From positions 62,001 to 126,000 of the forward strand of contig RSEE01000017.1 in assembly GCA_003971905.1 (NCBI GenBank): a DNA stretch of 64,000 nt, given 5' to 3'. A program made the position numbers and the translations under genes. This DNA comes from Moniliella sp. 'wahieum'. Its lineage: Eukaryota > Basidiomycota > Moniliellomycetes > Moniliellales > Moniliellaceae. Below are positions 12,070 to 21,921 of this stretch, piece after piece. The notes beneath the pieces are model-generated. The model saw only the letters and a program-made list of their open reading frames with translations, was not told where the DNA came from and searched no databases. The first letter of the stretch is position 1; every line of letters starts with the position of its first letter.

Positions 12070-13076
12070 GTACCCCACCCCACCCACTGTCTCACCTGGT
12101 CGTCTTGGCCGGTCCCACTGCAAACTCTTATCTTGTTCTTGAAAAAAAACGTCCGTGTTTCGTTCGGTTTCGTTTCTGTCCGTTTTCCGTCGCTGGGGAA
12201 TGGGGGGGGGGGAAGGCACCTCTCCTCATGTTATGGGATGGTTTCATCCCCTCCAGCGGCAGAAGGCCTTCGTTTTATCCCCCCCTCCTTTTCTTCTTCT
12301 CATTGTCCTTCTCCCTTCCTTTCCCTTTGCTCCTCCTCTCACTACCCCCTCAGTTCCCATTCCCTCTTGTGTAGTGTCGATTATCCACGGTTCGCGTTGG
12401 CGGTCTTGCGAGTTTGTCAAGCCGATGACATAGACAGTCCATGGCGGTGGCACAGTATACAGCGACCAGAACGCTCGGCCTCTCGATCGTATTCCCAGCG
12501 GTATATAGGATCGAAATGGCAATGTGCCAAGGTGCGGTCAGACCGGCGGCCACGCAGCAACGGGCAGAACCTTCGTGTAGAGGAGCAGCTGGTCGCGTGT
12601 CCTGCATCGGGGAGCAGGAAGCCGGCGGAAGGCCAGCGTGAAGGCACAGCACAGCGAGGCCGATGCATGATGTGTGATGGATGATGTGCGCGATGGACGA
12701 GGTGGATCCGCCGATCGTCGATCGTAGGGTTGGGTCGCACAGCCCCCGTGCGTGGAGCGTTTGGGAGCTGACATTTTAGAGCTGGGCGCACCCGAAGAGC
12801 CAGCGCTGCGAGGGGCGCTTCGCTGGCCATTAATCGAGTCAATCCATTGGCCATTTTGTTTCAGCCGACCATCGGGACATCCAGCTGTCACAGGTCACAT
12901 GTCCCGCCCAGGTCACGTTCCCCGTTCCCACAGCCCCTCCCGCCTTTCGCCACGTTCAGCCCACCACCATTGTCTGCCTCCCAGCCAAGCCACCGCCACA
13001 CCACCACCTCCCGCCTCGTTCGCCCCCCCCTCTCCCTCCCCCAGCCATCCCCACCGCAGCCCCGCACGCGCCACTC
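12070..13076. other. Intergenic
   Basis: It begins with an A-run and a T/C-rich 3' region (polyadenylation-like), includes a G10 tract near 12200, then sequence without coherent coding. From about 12880 a C-rich, A/C leader leads into the GH79 gene. Confidence 0.6.
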
Positions 13077-15054
13077 ATGGGCCACCCTCGGCGCTCTGCT
13101 CTGGCGCGGTGGCACTTGGGCTCCTGGCCGCCGCTGGCCTCCAGGTCCCGCAGCGCTGTCACCACGTCACGCTCTCCCGGCCCTGAATGCGTCCAATGCG
13201 GCAAACGCTTTCGCAGACACTCTTGCCGTCCTATGCTGGATGGGCATTGAGCCCACCAACCTCCAGGCATTTACCGGCACAGACCAGGTCAACCCACTCA
13301 CGTACGGCTGTCTCGCCAACCTGCGGAACTTTACGGGCGTCCCAGTCACTTGCGCATCGGTGGCAACACGGGCGACAATATGCTCTACAGTCCCAACGCT
13401 AGGGCTATGCGTTTGTAACCAAACCAGCGGCGCGGGCTCCTGTCACCGCCTCGTGGTACTACGGGCCAGAAATCTTCACCATGCTCGACCTTCCGAAGGG
13501 ACCCCATCACATTTGGCCTCAACTTGGCCTACAATGGCTCGATGCGATCGATCGCCGAATTGTCGAGCAGGCAGCTGCGACGCTCGACATGCCACAACGT
13601 GACCGTGTCGGGATTTGAGGTTGGCAACGAACCGGACCTCTATGTCGTAATGGATACCGTCCCTCTGGCTACACCGAAGTCCCAGTACGGAGCCGAATGG
13701 ATCGCCCGTGTTCAGGCAATCAACACCCGTGTCCTTGCCCCCCGCAACAAATCGTCTGACTTTTTCGAGGTCGCAGCCACCGCCACCACGGCCGACCAAA
13801 ACGGTCACCCGTACCGTGTTGCTAACCTGGTCCAGGACACCAACGGGGTGGCGAGCGGCAACGGTGTCTACATCTCTGGCTGGAATCAACATGACTACAC
13901 TGTTCGTACTCCCCCTCCCCTGAGCCTCGTGCTATTCTTTCTATCCACTGAGTACTGATGGCCTGACCATATCTGGGGCAGTACTACATCGGCGTCTCCC
14001 TTTTGCCATCACGTCAGACTGGCTCATGAACTTGGACAATACGGCATCTCAATTCACTGAGTGGGCGAGCCAGGCGAGCCAAGCCAAAGTGACTGGCAAG
14101 CCCTACTTTCTGCGTGAGATGGGCTCCATTGGCCCCGAGGGAATCAAGGGGATTTCCGACACGTTTGCCAACACCCTGTGGACCTTCAACTTTTTCCTCT
14201 ACGCCGCCACTGTCGGGGTGAGTTCAGTGCAGCTGCACTCGACCCAAACTTCCTACTCTGCGCCGTGGCAGCCGATCTCCATTCTTGGTACGCCTCCCCA
14301 CGTTCGATCGTGTTACTATGCGTATGCGGCGATTGCGCAGTTGATTGGTGCGCAATGCAACACCCGTGTTGCCTCCATTGCCACCAACCCACCCGCAGGG
14401 TACACCGGCCGTCTGGGCGCCTATGCGATCTACACTGGCAATGACTTGACGGGATTGGCTCTCCTCAATACCCAGACAAGCAACATCTCTCTCCCTCGGG
14501 CAACAGCGCATCCTTTTCGTTTACTCTGCCTTCGCTGGCCGGCCAGACGTTTTACCTTTCGCACCTCACTGCCCCCGGTACGGACGCAACAAAACACTAC
14601 CTGGAACGGCATGTCGTTTGAAACGCTGCCCAACGCCCAGCCCGACCTGGTCAACACCACTCTCCAAACCGTCGCAGTCGATCGCAGGGCAAGGTGAGCA
14701 TCAGTGTGCCTGATGGCTCGGCCTGGTGGCCAACCTAGGTTCGCGCCTGGCAGCAACCCGGTAGTGAACCAGACCAGCTGTGCGGCCGTCACCTCGTCCG
14801 AGCGGGGTGACAACCCCAGCGGTTCCGGCAGCGCCCAGCACCTACGTTCAGCGCCACCACTGGCTTCAAGTCGACCCACAAAGGTCTTTCCACGGGCGCC
14901 ATCATTGCCCTTGCGGTCGCCATTCCGTGCGGCGTGTTGTTCCTGATCGCGGTGACTGCCGTAAGCATTTGTCTCTTGTGCCGGCGCCGCAAGGCGCGCC
15001 GGGCTGGGCCCAATTTGGAAAAGGTACCAAGTAGACAACCTCCAACCGAATTGA
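13077..15054 (+). CDS. GH79-family glycoside hydrolase with C-terminal membrane anchor
   Basis: Endo- or exo-acting beta-glucuronidase/heparanase-like enzyme of family GH79 (clan GH-A). Start taken as ATG 13077, with a hydrophobic signal-like stretch (GAVALGLLAAAGLQV) following in a shifted frame. Seen next: the early barrel motif RIGGNTGDNMLY, the acid/base motif GNEPDLY (about 13621-13640), an intron near 13901-13981 (GTTCGT donor, GGGGCAG acceptor) before YYIGVS, and the nucleophile motif LREMGSIGPEG with the Glu codon at 14116. The beta-sandwich domain follows (SCYYAYAAIAQLIG, GAYAIYTGNDLTGLALLN), then a Ser-rich linker and a transmembrane helix GAIIALAVAIPCGVLFLIAV followed by RRRKARR. 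The exact stop is uncertain (15032-15054 depending on frame). Several single-base breaks. Both catalytic Glu are present, so I expect an active, surface-tethered enzyme. Confidence 0.85.
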
Positions 15055-15932
15055 CGGCAACTTGGCTCCCGTCCTCATCCTGGCTCTTTTACCTTGGGCA
15101 GCCTGAGAGAAGCCGGAGAAGGAAAGCCACCTTCCACACTCTTTGTTCTGTCTCGTTCTTTTTCGCACATGCCATGGACATGCCTCGGCCCAGCCGTTTT
15201 GGTACTTGCGTTTCCTCTCTCTTTCCTCACTTCCAAAAGGACCATTTTTTTGTTTCATGACGTTGTGCGCACTGTACCACCTACTGCTTTTTTCTCTCAC
15301 CCCCCTCCCTCTGGCTGAGAGACTACCAGCGCCAGCACACCCTTGCCACTCTCTAGCATTCGGTCTCCATCACATGACCTTGGCCCATACACGTTATCCA
15401 TTCCTTGCTCATTTAACCCCCCCCCCGTCCCCACTTGCCTGCTCATTAATACCTGCCCTCTCCTACCCCTCCGTTTGATGGAGTCGTGGCCTATATACTG
15501 TCACCCGCACCTGCACAGAACCTACCCCCCGGGAGCGTAGAGGACACACATACATGATGTTTTTGGCTGTGGTCAGGCCTCCTTAGCCTGAGGAAGCAGG
15601 CCGCCGTGTTGGGTGTGCAAAGCAGGAGATATATACTGAGGCTGCGCCAGCGTCAACCGTCGCCTTGCCCGCCCCGTATTGCAATCACGCCCCGGGAGGC
15701 CGAAAAGGACGTGGGGCAAATGCAGCGGACGCCTCGGCGTGCGTAGGTAAGCACATAAGCCCGAGCCGCTCTGGCTGCTCCACGCGCCCCCAGCCCAACA
15801 CTCAGTCTGTACTCAAACCGAGCCGACAGGAGCTGATCGATCGGCTGATCCCACACCATCCATCGGTCGCTGGCGCCGCCTCCCCCCGCCCCCTCCCCTC
15901 CTCTCCCCCCCTTCCCCCCCTCCTCCTTGCCA
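15055..15932. other. Intergenic
   Basis: The T/C-rich 3' region of the GH79 gene (15080-15480), then upstream sequence of the sorting nexin gene. A purine-poor, C-rich leader (15870-15930) directly precedes its ATG. No gene seen. Confidence 0.6.
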
Positions 15933-17354
15933 ATGGCGTCCGTGTGGCAGTCTGAGCCCGACGACGACGACGATGCGCCCTGGGGCGCGCCCACTGCGTC
16001 CAGCGCCACTCTCGGCCTCGGTTCGGCCTCTGCCCTGCCGAGCACCGCCGAGCTCTTTTCTCCCCCGCTCCCTCTCTCACCACGGGCCTCACCAGCCTTT
16101 CGCTCGCACCCACGAGCGATGACGACGACGATCCTGAGGCTGGTGGATTTGGATTTAGCTCGAACGCGTCGCCTCTGCCTGCGGCGGTCCCTGCTCCACC
16201 CCCGGCCCAGACTACGCCTTTCAAACCGATTCTGCCTTCGGTTGCCTTCCAGCAACATGTTGGCGACCTGGCCGACGATGATCTTGAAGAAGGTCCTGCC
16301 ACGGCCGACGATGCTGGACCACCACGCCTGCACCTGCTCCTTCCGCCCCTATTCCTACCCCGTACGAGTCCAAGTCTCCACCGGTGCTGAGGAGCCCCCC
16401 CGCCCTCCACCTCTCCGCATACTCCAGTGTCCCCTGTGCGCTCCTCGTCCTTAGCCCACTCCTACCTCTTCCCCCCCGCGCCGTGTAGCCCAGGACTCGG
16501 ATGGCCTGGGGGCTCCGGTGCAACGAGCGATGACATCTGCCTCCCAACCGAGCGGACCCTCTTCCCCGCCTCGCCAAGCCCCTGTTGTGCCTGCCCCTGC
16601 GGCCACGCCGCCTCGCACGGGTCCCAACGCGAAGCCAGACCGAGGCGTTCCTCCTGCTACGTCCAAGGCGGCGACTCGAGCAGGGGTGACGGCTGTGCCC
16701 GGGGGCGCTTCGCACCGTGCGTTTGCCAGCCACAATTCGGCGCCGTATGCAGCGTTTGCGTCGACGGCGACGGCAGGCGGTCTGTCGCAGACACGTTGCC
16801 GGGTGGATACCAGTACAACTCATCCGTCGCTGCCTACTCGTCTCCCTTTGCGCGTCTGTCCAGCACGCCGACGCAGAAGGAGAGCGTGGAGGATATGTAC
16901 AGTGTGCCGGAGAACTTTTTGGAAGTGGAGGTACGCAATGCGTTGACGCATGGGTATGGCCGTAAGCAGTTTACCGATTACGAGATCATTACGAGGGTAC
17001 GCGATTTCATCCGTTTTTCCTCCTGCTTGCTTGGGCGCTTGTTCTGACCTCTGCTGTGGTGCGTAGACCAACATTCCGGCGTTCAAGATGCGATACAGCA
17101 GCGTCCGACGCCGCTACAGCGACTTTGAATACTTTCGCGATGTTCTCGAGCGCGAAAGCACCCGGGTCAACATCCCCCCGCTGCCCGGTAAGGTGTTTAC
17201 CAATCGGTTTAGCGAAGAGGTGGTAGAGACCCGCCGCGAAGGACTGGAGCGCTTCATTCAAATCGTAGCGGGCCACCCTCTGCTGCAAACGGGTTCCAAG
17301 GTTTTGTGCGCCTTCCTTCAGGACCCTGGGTTTGACCGCAATCAGTGGTTGTGA
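15933..17354 (+). CDS. snx3: Sorting nexin-3 (Grd19/Snx3) with long N-terminal extension
   Basis: PX-domain protein that binds PI3P on endosomes and, with retromer, returns cargo to the Golgi. The C-terminal 160 residues are a near-textbook Snx3: [27 protein letters not shown], intron 16997-17066 (GTACGC donor, GCGTAG acceptor), [20 protein letters not shown] (the RRYSDF Arg/Tyr contacts PI3P), [32 protein letters not shown], and stop TGA 17352-17354. Unlike the roughly 160-residue yeast protein, the ATG at 15933 ([14 protein letters not shown]) gives about 290 extra residues, Pro/Ser/Ala-rich and acidic, probably disordered, with a few frame breaks. The extension shares codon usage with the rest of the gene. 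Its first residues and an acidic DDDDPEAGG repeat suggest it is translated. Confidence 0.9.
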
Positions 17355-18314
17355 GCGGGTGGACAGGCACCGACAACGACAACACAACGACAATGACAAC
17401 GACACCGGCGCATTGGGCTGATGTGAGGGTGGGGGGGGTGCTATCTTTCCATGCTGCCTACGCTCGCTTTTGGTACTACTCTCTCATAGTATGGTTCTTG
17501 GATTGATTGCCAACCCCTCCCGTATGACCCCATGTTTTGGATGTGCATATTCCCCCTTGGACAGTTTTCGTTGGCCTGTGCACTTGTGCATGTCCCCGCT
17601 CCGTGGCTGTCTTTTCGCCCCCAGCAGCTTCTTCCTTGGGCACTCGCCGCGACACGGTAGTGCATGATCTAAATTGCACGCTGTGCCCTTGCTTTTTCTC
17701 TTGCACTTTCTTACCATGTTCTTGACGGCCAACGTGCAAACGTAGTGCGAGCGCCAGCCCCCGTGTTAGTTGATGAGGTGGCATGCGCACACTCTGCTTC
17801 TCACATGGCCTGGGGATCAATGGGCTCTCAACGTAGAACGCCCTCCGGGTGGTAGAACAAAGGGGGCGATTCAATAAGGTCTGTATAAACTGCCTGACCC
17901 CGCCCTCAGCTCCTTCTCGAGCTCGGCGCGCGGATCTCACAGCAGCCTGTGGCAGCGTCGGGGCTTCGAGAGGCAACTACAGCCTCATGGGTCGATGACC
18001 TCTTCGCGACCGATCTACGATGGTAACTTGGTTCTATTTGAGAGCCAGCTCTATTATAATAGCTGCCTGCCAGGTGGACAAAGCGCTTTAGATCCGATCG
18101 GATCTATGAAAAAAGGCCGCGGTAACGCGTATAGGCCTGAGGGACTTGGAGCTGGAAGGGACGTTGGCCAATGCACACGAGCCACATCCGCGGTAGCTCA
18201 AATGGGCGGGCGGCAGAGGATTAGACTGTCGACGGTCAGCGGTCAGCAGACTGCGCAGTGTTTCTTGGCCCAGCGCCAAGCTCTTCGGTAATGTAAACAG
18301 GATGTGAAGGCAAC

Positions 18315-18475
18315 CGTAGGATGATGACTTGGATGACTCGAGGCTGTCGATTCGATGAGTAGCTCGATATCGATGACTAGGTGACTGTTATAGATGGCTC
18401 GCCGATGACGTGTGGGTGGATGATCGATGGCTGATGCGGATGCATGAGGATGGATGAGTTCGATGAGTCACGCGT
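18315..18475. repeat. Degenerate GATGA/ATGACT-rich array
   Basis: About 15 copies of GATGA in 160 bp, irregularly spaced. Similar short patches occur at 55220-55245 and 61440-61490, all intergenic. Confidence 0.5.
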
Positions 18476-19072
18476 GGCGTCGCTCGCTACTCGCAGACCC
18501 GCAGCAGGAACAACCCTAGCTGCGGCGGATGCTGGATGCAGGGGCGGCTGCGCAGTCTCGGCGTGCTGCTCCGCAGCTACGACGCGCAGTCGCTGCCTGC
18601 ACCCCCCACAGGGCAGCCTCCCACGCCCGCCACCAGTCTCCTCCACGACTAGACTACGCCCTTCCGCTTCCAGCTTCAAGCGTCAATACTCAGTACTCGA
18701 ACTCCACTCCGCACTCCGTGTACTCACCACACTCACTCCCTGCCACTCGTCTCCGCTCTCCAGAGTCACCGTGACTCGTGTCGTCGGTCGGCCGTGGGGG
18801 TGTGGGGGACGCCTGCCAATGTAACACGGCATGCATGACATCTGTGGCAGCGGCGCGTCAAAGTAAGCTGTCGACAACCAACCCGAAGATGACATGGAAA
18901 GCTCGTGACGCGTGACGCTGCGTTGCTTGGTGGGCACTGCGGGGGCTGATGCACTCAGGCACCTGCCTACTAACCCCGAAGCAAAATGGATCGAGGCACC
19001 CAGGCTGTACTTTACCGCCAAGACACTGCTGAGTGGCAGCAAGATCCAACAACAAAAAGTTATTTCGTTGGA

Positions 19073-19083
19073 TATATATATAG
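19073..19083 (+). promoter_or_regulatory. TATA box
   Basis: TATATATATAG lies 130 bp upstream of the ATG at 19213, followed by the CA-rich tract CACCACACCACACC that often surrounds fungal transcription starts. Confidence 0.6.
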
Positions 19084-19212
19084 ACTCTGCTCTGGTCGTA
19101 CTGACATCCACACCACACCACACCTTCACCACACTCACCACATCCTACACCCCCCGCCGCCCTACCGCGCATCCGCAACGCTTCTCCTTTTATCGTCTCT
19201 CTGCTGCAAGCC

Positions 19213-19790
19213 ATGCCCAGCACAACTCCCTCTACCGTTGCCCCGTGCCGGACCAACCGCCTTTCCAAAGCGCTCCGTTCTGTCTTTGCGCCTTCGACCC
19301 CCATGTCTCCGCCTTCGAGCCCCCACTCGGACTTGGACTTGACTCGCACCTGGACTGATGCAACGCTCGTGTCCCACATTGCCGAGGACAAAGACGAGCA
19401 AGACTGCGACAAGGATGAGGACGAAAACCGTGTCCATCAACTCGGTTGTCGTCCTCCCCAGTACCTCTCAAGCAGTCCCGAATCGTCGTGTTGACGCTCG
19501 GGAGCAGGCTGCGGCTGTTTCCCCATCGGGATCGCTCCACGCCGCTACACCCACCCGCTCCTGCCAGGACATGGAGGTTTGGCGGCGAATTGGACCCTCT
19601 GCGTCCATGCGAACGGGAACTGGCAGCACTTCGTGCCCGTCGCTCCTTGCCGCCTCCTCCACCCCGCCCAAGGGCCAACAAGACCAGGCCACGTTCCTCC
19701 CCCCTCGACTCTACTGCCTTTGGTCGAACTCTGGACCCGCACCGCCCATCACTGAAGGAACACGCTCAGCTTGATGCAAGGCGGTTGTAA
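19213..19790 (+). CDS. Small uncharacterised protein (about 190 aa, frame-broken)
   Basis: Not recognised. ATG 19213 opens MPSTTPSTVAPCRTNRLSKA, then an acidic stretch (HIAEDKDEQDCDKDEDEN). After one or two frame changes (near 19425 and 19495) there is a basic, Pro-rich C-terminus (ELAALRARRSLPPPPPRP, ending HAQLDARRL) with stop TAA 19788-19790. A strong TATA box 130 bp upstream and a sharp switch to AT-rich sequence right after the stop support a real, highly transcribed short gene. No signal peptide, membrane segment or known motif. Confidence 0.45.
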
Positions 19791-20598
19791 TTTTGGAATC
19801 GCACCGTACTTTGTTTTGGTAATGGACTGCTGTTGGTATCGGAACTTTCCTTGGCAACGTGCTCCTTTCAATATCTGTTTCTACTTATATATGCTGCAAC
19901 TGTATGGTTACTAGCAACCCTCCTCTCTCCAATGGATGCCATCAGGTGAAATGACAAGGTATCTATAGAGGCGCATCTGCAACTATACTAATGTGTGTGC
20001 AATCAGCTACCCAAAAGGATCCGTTCCATTCGAGTCTAGAAAGAGTGTGGAAAGAGGTGTGGCTATACTAGTGTCCAGTGTGAAAGAGTGGCCGCCACGC
20101 ATCGGGGGAGCAATGGTGATGGATGCATGGTGGACACGCGCATTCATAGCGCACGCCTACTATAATCCCCGCTCTCCCCACCGCGGCATTATATTACCAC
20201 GGAAGGAACATGCCACGTTCTCCCAAGCGGATTCCCCTGCACCTCCACCACGATTCCAACAGGGGAAACCCTCAACCTAACAGCATAATAGCGTCTTGAC
20301 AGGCTAAGCCAGAGCTAAATGAAAGAGACTATTGCAGGCCTACAGTGTCGCAGGCAAGGTACCCAGGCCAAGGGCCCACGAGGGAGATACGTGGAAAAGG
20401 TAGATGCGACATTAACCACCTTCCATGCGGCAGCCAACCAACAATCGATTGGCCGCTGGTCCAGGCAGAAAGGGGGCAGGGGGCACTGTGAAGGGGCAGC
20501 AGGCTCCATCGCAGAGTTTCTTTTTTTTCTGTTTGACAGGGAGCGCGTGGCGAGCAACCCGAGGTGCATCGAGCCAGGCAGCAAAAGTAGCGAGCCGC
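19791..20598. other. Intergenic, convergent 3' regions
   Basis: Lies between the plus-strand gene ending at 19790 and the minus-strand eL41 gene ending at 20599. Relatively AT-rich, no coding signal. A T-run at 20519-20529 could serve eL41 3' processing. Confidence 0.6.
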
Positions 20599-20787
20599 TT
20601 ACTTGGAGCGGGCACGCATCTTTCTGCGTTTGCGGCGCAGACGGCGCATGCGTTTCTTCCTCCACTTCGCTCTCACTGCGCGACGCGCAAGCGACCAGGG
20701 TCAGTGTTCTGTGCCAGAGGGCAATAGGATGGAGGGAGAGGGCCAGGGACAAAACCACGGCAAGCAGGGGCAAGACGGCGACGTACT
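20599..20787 (-). CDS. RPL41: Large-subunit ribosomal protein eL41 (25 aa), start codon split by an intron
   Basis: One of the smallest eukaryotic proteins, an Arg/Lys-rich single helix bridging the ribosomal subunits. Exon 2 (20599-20675, 77 nt) encodes all but the first base of the start codon. It begins RAKWRKKRMRRLRRKRR after Met and ends MRARSK, with stop TAA at 20599-20601. There is no ATG at the exon 2 boundary. The intron 20676-20786 (111 nt, GTACGT donor, CTGAC branch about 25 nt before a GCGCAG acceptor) joins a final A of exon 1 (position 20787) to TG, creating A|TG. The length, 25 codons, matches the family exactly. A TATA-like CTATTTAG (20851-20858) lies upstream. The intron position means the 5' leader is non-coding except for one base. 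Confidence 0.93.
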
Positions 20788-20850
20788 TGTGGGTTGACCG
20801 GACTGAGAACGCTGGTGGGGAAAACAGGAGAGGAGAGCTAGCGCAGCGGG

Positions 20851-20858
20851 CTAAATAG
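20851..20858 (-). promoter_or_regulatory. TATA-like element of the eL41 gene
   Basis: CTATTTAG on the minus strand, 64 bp upstream of the exon 1 donor, followed by a pyrimidine-rich stretch (GCTCTCCTCTCCTG) suited to a ribosomal protein leader. Confidence 0.5.
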
Positions 20859-21921
20859 ACCTGGCCGGGGCGGCGGCAGATGTAGGGTTGCGTTGGGCGC
20901 ATTCGCCGCAGCACACCTGCACTGCACTACTGCCGCTGTGCTGCAGGGACGCGGGCGGCAGTGAAATTGCGACGCCTCCTGTCGACTGCGGGAGCGGCGG
21001 GGGATGAAACGTTAATTAGCGGAAACTGCCGGCTTCCGGGCACGTAAGCAGTCTCCCTCAGAGACACTGCTTGCTTCCGCACAGAGTGTGGGGTAAACAA
21101 TGCCACTAAGCTCGGCGGGACGTTTTGGCCTAATGGACGAACTGGCCTGGCACGGCACACCTGGGGTGGCCGGTGGCTCTGCCATGACAGAGGAGGATAC
21201 TCTCCATCCTCCATGGGTGTGCCTTGCAGGAGCTGTGGACAGATGGACGCATGAGGAAGAATAGGGACAACATCGAAGGCAGCTGTACCAGCGCAGGAGC
21301 ATCTGGGACGGGGGGGCAAGGCAGAGCTTCCTCCACTGGCGCTGGGCTGCAGCCGTGCCCCTCCAGGTTTGCGGCGCCATGATACTCAGCGCCATCAAGG
21401 TGCAGAGAGCGAAGCGTAGGGTACACTTTGCTCCCCTCTTGCAGCGGCGAGGATCATGGTAACTTGATTTGCTGGCCCTCCATCGATACTCATCCTGCCC
21501 GAGCTATCCGCTTTTAATTTTTAAAGCAAATGGTATACTGACGTGAAGATCAGAGGATGTGTGTATACCTCAGCAAAGAGGGAGAGGCGAGAGGCAGTGC
21601 AACGAAATGGCATATATACGTGTCGTACAGCAAAAAGACTTGAAGAAGCTATGAGCGTGAGTATGGTCGTCAGAAAAACAGAGAAAGGATGTGGAAACAA
21701 CGCGTCCGTCCCGCCCGCCATACCGTACCTATAACGCGCCGTAAGGGGGACGGGTGGGCGAGGAGAAAAGAAGAAGAAGTACTCAGGGGACTAATTGTCA
21801 TGCGCCTCATCCGTAACCAAGTATTCGTTCGAGAATGAAGGGTAATCGGGCGTTCTCTCTTCGTGGGAAGAGGATGGGACAGCAGCGAAAGCTAAGGGCG
21901 GGGGAGCAGTCTGCGCCGTTC
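20859..21921. other. Intergenic
   Basis: Upstream of eL41 and downstream of the minus-strand surface protein gene. An A/T-rich patch (21508-21530) and ordinary sequence. Open frames on the minus strand at 20927-21426 show no recognisable motif and I do not call them. Confidence 0.5.

Larger units (their letters stand above)
17355..19212. other. Intergenic, with GATGA-rich stretch
   Basis: There is a long spacer with no convincing gene. A minus-strand open frame at 17476-17976 has no recognisable features. At 18315-18475 there is a degenerate array rich in GATGA/GATGACT. From 18600 to 19070 the sequence is promoter-like for the gene at 19213. Confidence 0.5.

Noticed and set aside
17476..17976. 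166-codon minus-strand open frame
   Set aside because: No start context, domain, splice support or codon bias. It lies in the 3' spacer of snx3.
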